Source: Sebastes aleutianus (taxonomy: Eukaryota > Chordata > Actinopteri > Perciformes > Sebastidae). Taken from it: 64,000 nucleotides of DNA. The position numbers and the translations under genes were made by a program. Positions 56,351-64,000 of the stretch are shown here, piece after piece. Within the stretch, counting starts at the first letter, position 1. Each line of letters starts with the position of its first letter. The notes beneath the pieces were generated by a model, which was given only the letters and a program-made list of their open reading frames with translations, was not told the DNA's origin and made no database searches. The stretch spans positions 17,326,460 through 17,390,459 of the forward strand of contig CAKAKS010000062.1 in assembly GCA_916700875.1 (NCBI GenBank). The letters are read 5' to 3'.

Positions 56351-58794
56351 GTAAATATGATGGTATGCGTAACATTTTCAGTGATTATAAAAAACACTTT
56401 TGCAAAACTTTGTTGCAAAATATGACGTCCATTTCAAATCTGACATTCAACTGCTAGCTACTTTATTTTACAAGGTGATGCGTTCAACTTGTAATAACAC
56501 ACTTTATGGTGAAATCAACAGTACAGCACATGCCATATCTACCCTTTAATAACTAGTGTGTGCTCACTTGGCACTGCTGCCAAGTAGGCTACTTAAAACA
56601 CAACAGCACACTGCATGATGTACTAAAGGAATCAAATCTGTTCCTTGGAGATAAAACAAGACAAGAAGTTCAAACCAAAGTTTGCAGAATCTTGACCAGA
56701 TTTCACAGAGCGACGTGACGCGTGTCACGAAATCAGCCTTTGAATCACATTTCCTGCTAAGTGTGTGGTTAAAGGCTGACATGTGATTTTAGCAGTTTTT
56801 GATGACAAAAAGAAAAATGTAACGTCTCCTTACGGTTAAGATGAATAACCTCTGAACAGATGTTGGCTACTCTCCTAACCATCACAAACAATGATTAATT
56901 CAAACTAAATCGGACTAACTGGGGTCCCACTTGTCAACTTAGCTGGCTTTGACCTTTCTAATTAGGTTTTCCCAGCAGCTTTGTTACGGCCTCAGAGCGA
57001 GTGAATGTGGTCGCTGTGGTCGCCACGGCTGAGGTTTCCCAAATCCACATGATATCCAGCAGCCCCCCTCCTCAACCTTGACCATGTCTGCCCCACAATG
57101 ATCAGATCATACGAAGGTTAAAGAGAGTGTGCTGGAGTATTGATTTTACACACTATGCTGCCATCTAGTGGTGACTGACAGGAATCAGGTGCAGCTTTGG
57201 GTGTTGTGTGCTTGAAATAAAATACTGTTAAACAAGGGGAAAGTATGGAAAACTTTATTTTGTTTTGCATGCATTAACTTGACAGATAAAAAAAACCATC
57301 CAAAACATTTATCTCGAGGTGAAGTCATGTGTGCACTGTGGTTTACTTTAGGATCACGTTGTTGAATTCAACACGTGGGGGAGCCAGAGATCAGTGGCGT
57401 CCATGCAGTGCAGCTTCTGCAGTGTACTAATGTAAGAACAAAGAGCTATCAGATGAAACACTCACATATGTTTCTCTCTCTCTCTCTCCCCGTGGAGGCG
57501 TTTAACGTCATGAACAGATGTCGTCGGTGGGTTTGGAGGATATCATGTAAAGGGATTTGGAGGACTCAATCTCCCCCGATGATGTAGGAAGGTCTTTGCC
57601 GTTCAACTGGAAAAATATTTAGAGTTTATGACTCCCAAACTGCATGACATCATCGTTCATAATCTCTTTACACAGCAGCACATGCTCCCCTTAAATCCAG
57701 TTACTTAACCTCTACTGATAAAGCTAATCAAATTGAGGCTATTGCAAATCCACTTATTGACTATAGTTTTCTAGTATTGTTTGAAAATCAAAAGAAAATA
57801 GAAGAAACTGAATGAGCTTCTATCTGAGCTCTTTGTCTCTCCCCGCCCACGCAGCCCATAAACATTCCCATATGGCTATGATGTCAAGCTTTATGTTGCA
57901 CAGTAATGATCCTCTCTTGGGACAATCAGGCTCCGATAGACCCTCCCTCATCCAGAGGACCTAGAAACCTGCTGTCAGCCAGCATCTGTCCTGCTGAGGT
58001 GATCTTCAGCAGAGCTAATAAAGCTCTTATCATTCCGCCCTCTTTTTTAGAGGGGTCGCGGTGGGGGGACAGGATAAATATCAACAGTAGATGTCACATA
58101 GAAGTGGTGTACATCTTCTGAAAGCTGGGAACCTGGAGATTAATTTGATGGCCATTCCCATGCTCTATTATGTCTCATAAATTGTTGCAGCATTTTTTGG
58201 AATGATATCATTTGTTACACAGATTTGGTGCTAAATTTAACCTTTTTTTACATAGTGAGAATTGATACAAATGATCAATAATCCCTCCAAAATATCACAT
58301 TAAGACACCAAGACCTTGAGGAACATCATAGAAAAAGCCAGGATGTGATTTGGGATCAAAAACTTTTGACATTTGGAGATTTCTGCAAGAGTTGCATTTT
58401 TCGGCGGTTGGATGGCGAGCACTTCTGTTCTGGGAACTGCTCAGAAAACCCCCTTATTGTCAATCTAGCTAGGAAAGCCATCCATCCTCTGAATGCTCTT
58501 GGCCTGTAGTTTGTCGCTGCAAAGTTTCATGAGGCTGTGATTATCCTAGAGGTCACCACAGGTCATTTTATACAGTGAGGTCAAATTTAAAAAATGGTCA
58601 GACTACAATGAAATGGCTGCTATGGGGACTAACATCATCACACATGAATACAGTTGGGCTCATTGGATCCACACGAGTCTCAGCTTTCCAGTTATACAAA
58701 ATGTATGTAATTCAAGATTGTTTAGGGACCCCAGCATGCAGAAATATTAAAATACACCATTTTAGAATAAGCGAAAATAACACATTTATACTGC
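56351..58794. other. No gene seen
   Basis: Unique-looking sequence. CTCTCTCTCTCTC lies at 57474-57488. No recognised exon. Confidence 0.4.
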
Positions 58795-59055
58795 ATTCAA
58801 AAAACTGCATGTGATTATCATAAAGTGGGCATGTCTGTAAAGGGGAGACTCGTGGGTCCCCTTAGAACCCATTTTCATTCACATATCTTGAGGTCAGAGG
58901 TCAAGGGACCCATTTGAAAATTGCCTTGCCAGTTTTTCCTCGACAAAAATTAGCACAACTTCGTAGCGTTATTTAGTGGTCTTTCCGAAAAGCCAGCATG
59001 ACAGTAGGTACTAATGGATTCCTTATAGGCTTTTTAGTTTCATATGATACAAGTA
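58795..59055 (-). mobile_element. Internal fragment of the GGCTGTCAAA element
   Basis: Reverse complement of the left half of 20166-20794: AAAGTGGGCATGTCTGTAAAGGGGAGAC, ACATATCTTGAGGTCAGAGGTC, CTAATGGATTCCTTATAGGC. Confidence 0.7.
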
Positions 59056-60545
59056 TCATCACTCTAGCTTTAAAACTCAGCCCGCAAAAACGTCTGAAAG
59101 ACAGAAGAGCCGTGGGCGTTTTAAGCGGTTTGAAGGGTGGGTTCTCTTAAATCACTGTAAAGGAGCAAGAGAGGAAACATATACTAATTTCTTGCTAAAA
59201 ATGTGATTCATAGTTTTCTCTGGAATCTGTTTAGCATTGCATAAACCTAGAATGTGTCTTCTCTTGTTTTTTAATCAGGGCCCCATTTGGCAGATCCTCT
59301 GACTCATCCTCCCCCGCCAACTGGGAGTTTCTGGATGGATTTGATTGTTGTCGGTAGGACAGTGGAGCCAACGGGGGGGGGGGGGGGGGCCTGGAAGGGG
59401 CAGATTGTTCCTGGAGAGGCCTTCTCCTCTGACTCAGCTGGACAGGAGTGAGCCTCCCTTAACGAAACAATAAAACAACACAATGTAATTACTGTGAAAG
59501 AGTTCTCAGTCTCAGCTGAGACTCCCAATAGCCATCATGACTAATTTCCAACTGAAGAGAGCTGTTGCATTTGAAAGGAGCAGACAGAAAGTGAAATAGT
59601 GCAAAGGAAGGGGTGGGATGCATTAAAACAGAGAGCTCCAGGCAAGAGAAGGATTTAGGCCAGAAACTCAATGCATGCTCAAACCACAGGATGTATTGTT
59701 GACAAGCAAAGGTGAAGGTGAGGGCGAAATAGTGGAAAAGATTGATTATTTCAAGTAAATTGATACAATGCAATCAGGAAGTGGCGGACAGAGGAGACAG
59801 GGATTTTAAAGAGGAAGGGGATCCACTACACGAAGTGTCCAGGAAGCAGAACAGGAGGTCATCAGATAGGGAAATGAGTTTAGGAAAAGAGTCTTCCAGT
59901 CTGTGGCAATCTTTGGCTGGGCTCCACCTCTCACACTCATTTTAAACACTCTTCCTGTCTTTTTTTGTGGACTCCTCTGAATTGTCCGCAGTAAATTGGA
60001 TATTTCCTGTTTGTTATCTGGTTCCTGCATACATTACACTTTCCAATTTAATCACTAACTGTGTAATCATGCTTTTTGAAGTTAATTGTCTGAACAAGTT
60101 TGTTTTGGCACAGAGACCTTTGTGAGGACATGTCTAAATATCCACAAGAGACGGGAAGAAGCAAATATTTTATGTTGATAATATGGAGCCCTGACTGTAA
60201 AGCTACTGTAAGCATGAACTGTAGTGACATTCAACATCTACTTAATGGATTGGCACAAGATCTGTTGTAAACATTCATGGTTCCCACACAATGAATCCAT
60301 ATAACATTGGTTATCCCCGCCTTTTCCTCTAGTGCCACCAAGAAGTTTACATTTGTGGTTTTGAGTGAAATGTCTCAATAACAATGGGTTGGATTGCCTT
60401 CCAATTTGGCATACAAACATTTATGTCCCTGTTCATCCAATCTGTTTGCTGATCGCCTTACTTTCCATGTAGCGCCATCATCAGGTCAAAATCTTAATTT
60501 GTTACCTGCATTTGCACCAGTTTGTCAGCATGTTAGCGTTATAAA
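59056..60545. other. No gene seen; contains a 17-base G run
   Basis: Poly-G at 59373-59389. The remaining sequence has no recognised exon or repeat. Confidence 0.45.
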
Positions 60546-60631
60546 TTTAAACGTGCAGTATGTCGAATCTGGCGGCATCTAGTGGTGAGGTTGCAGATTG
60601 CAATCAACTGAAACTTCTCCCGTGTGCCAAG
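60546..60631. mobile_element. TTAA MITE family 1, left-end fragment
   Basis: TTTAAACGTGCAGTATGTCGAATCTGGCGGCATCTAGTGG through CTCCCGTGTGCCAAG matches the left part of family 1 and stops abruptly. Confidence 0.65.
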
Positions 60632-60687
60632 CCAGCACGTTCTCATTCCCAGGTTGTCAAGGTGGGTGTGGTTACAGTAGTTTAAAG

Positions 60688-61043
60688 AGTCATAGTCAAG
60701 TCAGCACACTGACACACTGACAGCTGTTGTTGCCTGTTGGGGCTGCAGTTTACCATGTTATGATTTGAGCATATTTTTTATGCTAAATGCAGTACCTGTG
60801 AGGGTTTCTGGACAATATTTGTCATTGTTTTGTGTTGTTAATTGATTTCCAATAATGAATATATACATACATTTGCATAAAGCAGCATATTTGCCCACTC
60901 CCATGTTGACAAGAGTATTAAATACTTGACAAATCTCCTTTTAAGGTACATTTATGAACAGATAAAAAAAGTGTGGTCGCGATTAATCATGGACAATCAT
61001 GCGAGTAATTGCGATTAAATATTTGAATCGACTGACAGCCCTA
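60688..61043 (+). mobile_element. Right half of the GGCTGTCAAA element
   Basis: Closely matches the right part of 20166-20794 from ATAGTCAAGTCAGCACACTG onward, ending CGACTGACAGCCCTAAA. It has a longer ATTAATC/ATTAAAT-rich terminus than the first copy. Confidence 0.75.
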
Positions 61044-62695
61044 AATAATACAGTCATTATTCTCACAAAGAGGTTTTGAATGCAGATGTGGGTGGTGAAA
61101 TATAGGCTGCTTGCATCTGGAATATGTCAACCTCTGTGAGTCTTTCCCGGGGAGTTTGTATGAGATCAGATATATTGTACATATTTACAGTTTCCTTCCC
61201 AAAAGTACACACATGCACTCCAGAAGTGACCTATGCTCAGTTTAATGATCAAGGGGAGCGTGAAACTTGGCAGCTGAATCGATCTTACTCAATGTTGTGG
61301 TATGTAGAGTCTAAACTCTCAGTTAGTTCAGTGAGAGGTCTGCACAGAAACAAAGGAAACTGTGTTGAAACTAAACTCTAACTAAATTTGAATAAGAAGA
61401 CAAATGACTTCAGTTGCGTAACAGTGTATTGGATGTGTTGAATCTAGTTTCACTCTGAAATTCCTTTGAGCTTGTGCCAAAGTTGGGAGGTGTATTATCT
61501 TTACCTCCTCTCTGGAAACCAGATGAGTAAGCTGCTGTTTGTCTTATCATGCAGTTTTCCCAGCAGGTAAGATAAAAGTATTATGCTGTGTGGAAGACAG
61601 AGCAATATGTGGTATTTCCCATGTCTTAAAAAAACATTTTAGGAAATCCTGTCCAGAGAGTGTGTCCAGCCACCCTGACGCAGGCATCGTCTCTCTTGAG
61701 CAAGACACAGAAAAACGTCTGCAAAGTGCCAGCGGAGACACAAGCAGAGGAATCTGTGGAGACAGAGGGACCTCTGTTAGACTCATACATTATCCATGAT
61801 CACATTACAGCGAGCTTTGCTTCAGTGAGTAAATGGACAAACCACATATTGTTGCTTAGTGAGCGTCTCTGGTGTTGTTCTCTGTTTTCACAAATCTACT
61901 GGTTGAGCATAGGGAGTGAGAAAAAAGCATCTGGGTTTTCAGTACAAGGTCACCTTATCAGTGTCCCGTTAGGTGATTAGTCTCTGGATGGTACTGGATC
62001 TGCACTCATTATATCACATGTAGTCAGGTGTTTTTTTCTTTTCCTTTTCATGGTCGTATTTTCACAGATATTTCCTCTTTGTCACAAGATGGTTAACATT
62101 GTCCCCTGGAGTCCTTCAGATCCTTTATGTGGTTTATATCCTGACAGCACATCCCTTTCACTTCTCCCCCCACTCTCACTGTCCTTGTGCCCTGACATGT
62201 CCTCAAAGGGCATGTAGATAAGAAACTGTTTACTAAGAAATAGTCCAATTCAATTTTGGGGGAGTTTTCATTTGAACCACGTTTCCACCTTCTCCCTTAT
62301 CTCTTATTCCACCACTTCCAGTTTTCTTATCTTATTTGCAGGAGATTTCATCCTTATGCGACTTCTCTGTTTTGGACAGACTTGAAAGAAAACCCCCAAA
62401 AATGATAACTTTCTAAAATAATGAGGATGGAGGTATTTATATAGCAGGTTAAGTGAATCTTTCAGATTTCTCTACGTTGGTATCTCCTATGTATAACAAC
62501 TCAAACTTTAAATGAACTGCTGGAAATTGATCAACATTGTCATACATCAAAGAAACCCTTAATCATGAGAAAAAAATATCCTGTACTAGAACTGCCATGT
62601 TTCACACCGTTAAATAATCTGTGACTAAATGAACACAGTCTCACGGCATTTAATCTATTTGATTTGTGTACATAGACACAAATTTCCCTTTTTTT
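61044..62695. other. No gene seen
   Basis: Overlapping frames on both strands at 61539-61980 (about 80-106 codons) have no known motif and no consistent splice signals. The rest is unique-looking. Confidence 0.4.
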
Positions 62696-62696
62696 T

Positions 62697-63480
62697 TTAC
62701 TTTCAACAATGTATTTTTCGTGTTTAATGGCGTTTTCCTACGAATCTCCAGCAACATGTGACACACGTGTCAGTTTCTGCTCCAGTGATTTAAAAATAAA
62801 ACTCTGTCTAAGAATAGATAGAATTGGCTAGGCTTAGGCAACAAAACTACTTTCTTAGTTTTAGGAAAAGATTGCGGTTTTGGTTAAAATAACACCGGAA
62901 GTGGCGTAACTTAAGTACGGAAGATACGTGACAAATTAATCAACGATGACTTCTAGTTTCACGCGGAACAGCGGTCTCCTGGGTGAAAGTCCAGTGTTTT
63001 TTGACCCACCCATCCACCCCGACTTCTTCCCTACGCTGCATTTGGTGCTCTTTATACTTTCTGGTTCACAGTTACGTGGATTACATACAAATTAATTTTG
63101 TGCTTACCATCATAGAAAAAAAATGGGAAATTTGTGTTTATGTACACAAATCAATAGTCACTTTTTTGTATGCAAATTTCCTTTCAACGACGTATTTTTC
63201 ATGCGTTTTCCTACAAATACCCAGCAACACGTGGTGCACGTGTCAATTTCTGCTCCAGTATTTTCAAAAGAAAACGTCTTAATTAGTATTAGGAAAAGAT
63301 CGCCATTTAGGTTAAAATAACACCGGAAGTGCCGTGACTTAAGTACGGAAGTTACATGACAAATTAACCAACGTTGACTTGTGGTTTCACACGGGACATG
63401 AATGCGTTCGCCGTTCTTTATACTTGCCTGTTCACGGTTACATGGAATTACATAAGAATTGATTTTGTGCTGACCATCGT
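62697..63480. repeat. Two tandem copies of a repeat unit of about 420 bp
   Basis: Unit 1 (about 62697-63115) and unit 2 (about 63170-63480) share AATTTCC...TTTCAACRAYGTATTTTTC, CAGCAACAYGTG, GTGTCARTTTCTGCTCCAGT, TTAGGAAAAGATYGC, AATAACACCGGAAGTG and ACTTAAGTACGGAAG. Unit 1 also shares GACCCACCCATCCACCC with 47466. Non-coding. Confidence 0.75.
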
Positions 63481-64000
63481 GAAAAAAAAAAGTGAAAAAA
63501 ATGTGTACAAATCAGTACACTCAATTTTGTGACTGTTTGACAAACTGCTGTGCGACTGGGCTGAAATATCAGTTGAGCTGGAAACGCTGTAGAGGCGTCT
63601 GGCGGGTCTCTTGGAGGTCTGCCCCTGCTTGTCTTTGAAACAGGAAAATGAAGCTGATAGTGATCACACTGCAGGCTTGATGTCATTTGAAAGGGTGAAA
63701 CACACTTTTATTTTAGTTTGGCAGCACTTTCTGTTTAGTTCCCAGTTCCTGTTGCTGTTGCTGGGAAACAACGACCCATTGTCAAGCGATTAAAGCTTGT
63801 TATTGGCATGCAAGAACAATTTATTGAAATTGTAATACCCTCCTCCTGAGTCTGATATGTGTGCTCAAACCTCCTGAAGTGCGAGTGTGTTTAGTTTTAG
63901 TGAATAGGGAGTGTTTCAGCAACACTACTGGAATCTCAATGCTTGCTTTCTTAACTGAAGAACCCTGTTTGTCTTTCACGGCCTCCCCTGTTGAATATCT
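63481..64000. other. No gene seen
   Basis: Right edge of the window. No recognised exon, repeat or signal. Confidence 0.4.

Overview
The window is nuclear DNA of a vertebrate, almost certainly a spiny-rayed (acanthomorph/percomorph) teleost. Evidence: two intron-containing or vertebrate-type genes with fish-like proteins, very many short inverted-repeat transposons of the kinds common in fish, 3' ends of fish non-LTR retrotransposons, and long (AC)n/(ACGC)n microsatellites. There is no sign of operons, phage, CRISPR or other prokaryotic structure.

Two genes can be read with confidence, both on the minus strand. (1) Positions 53-5698 hold the first twelve coding exons of dnmt1, the maintenance DNA (cytosine-5)-methyltransferase. 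All splice sites and phases join into one open frame of 368 codons that covers the DMAP1-binding N-terminus, the PCNA-binding PIP box and the start of the RFTS domain. The gene runs off the left edge. (2) Positions 10629-11699 hold the single coding exon of s1pr2, a sphingosine-1-phosphate receptor, with a spliced 5' UTR segment to 11856. The order and orientation (s1pr2 upstream of dnmt1, same strand) match human chromosome 19p13.2.

From about 12 kb to 64 kb I find no convincing protein-coding exon. A CpG-richer stretch at 29.6-30.1 kb with a good minus-strand splice donor may be a distal non-coding first exon, perhaps of s1pr2. Two exon-like segments at 7974-8096 (+) and 9036-9148 (-) remain unassigned.

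The rest is a dense record of transposition. There are several TTAA-flanked (piggyBac-like) MITE families, hAT-like AGGGCTG...CAGCCCT MITEs, repeats known only from their recurrence here, three LINE 3' ends packed into 1 kb at 30.4-31.3 kb, and many microsatellites. Several insertions are nested or abut exactly, so their order can be read. I did not find a new enzymatic or defence system. The most unusual structures are a 225-bp alternating purine-pyrimidine tract just after the s1pr2 stop, a back-to-back pair of near-perfect palindromes at 7312-7407, and an Asp in place of a zinc-ligand Cys in the DNMT1 RFTS domain.
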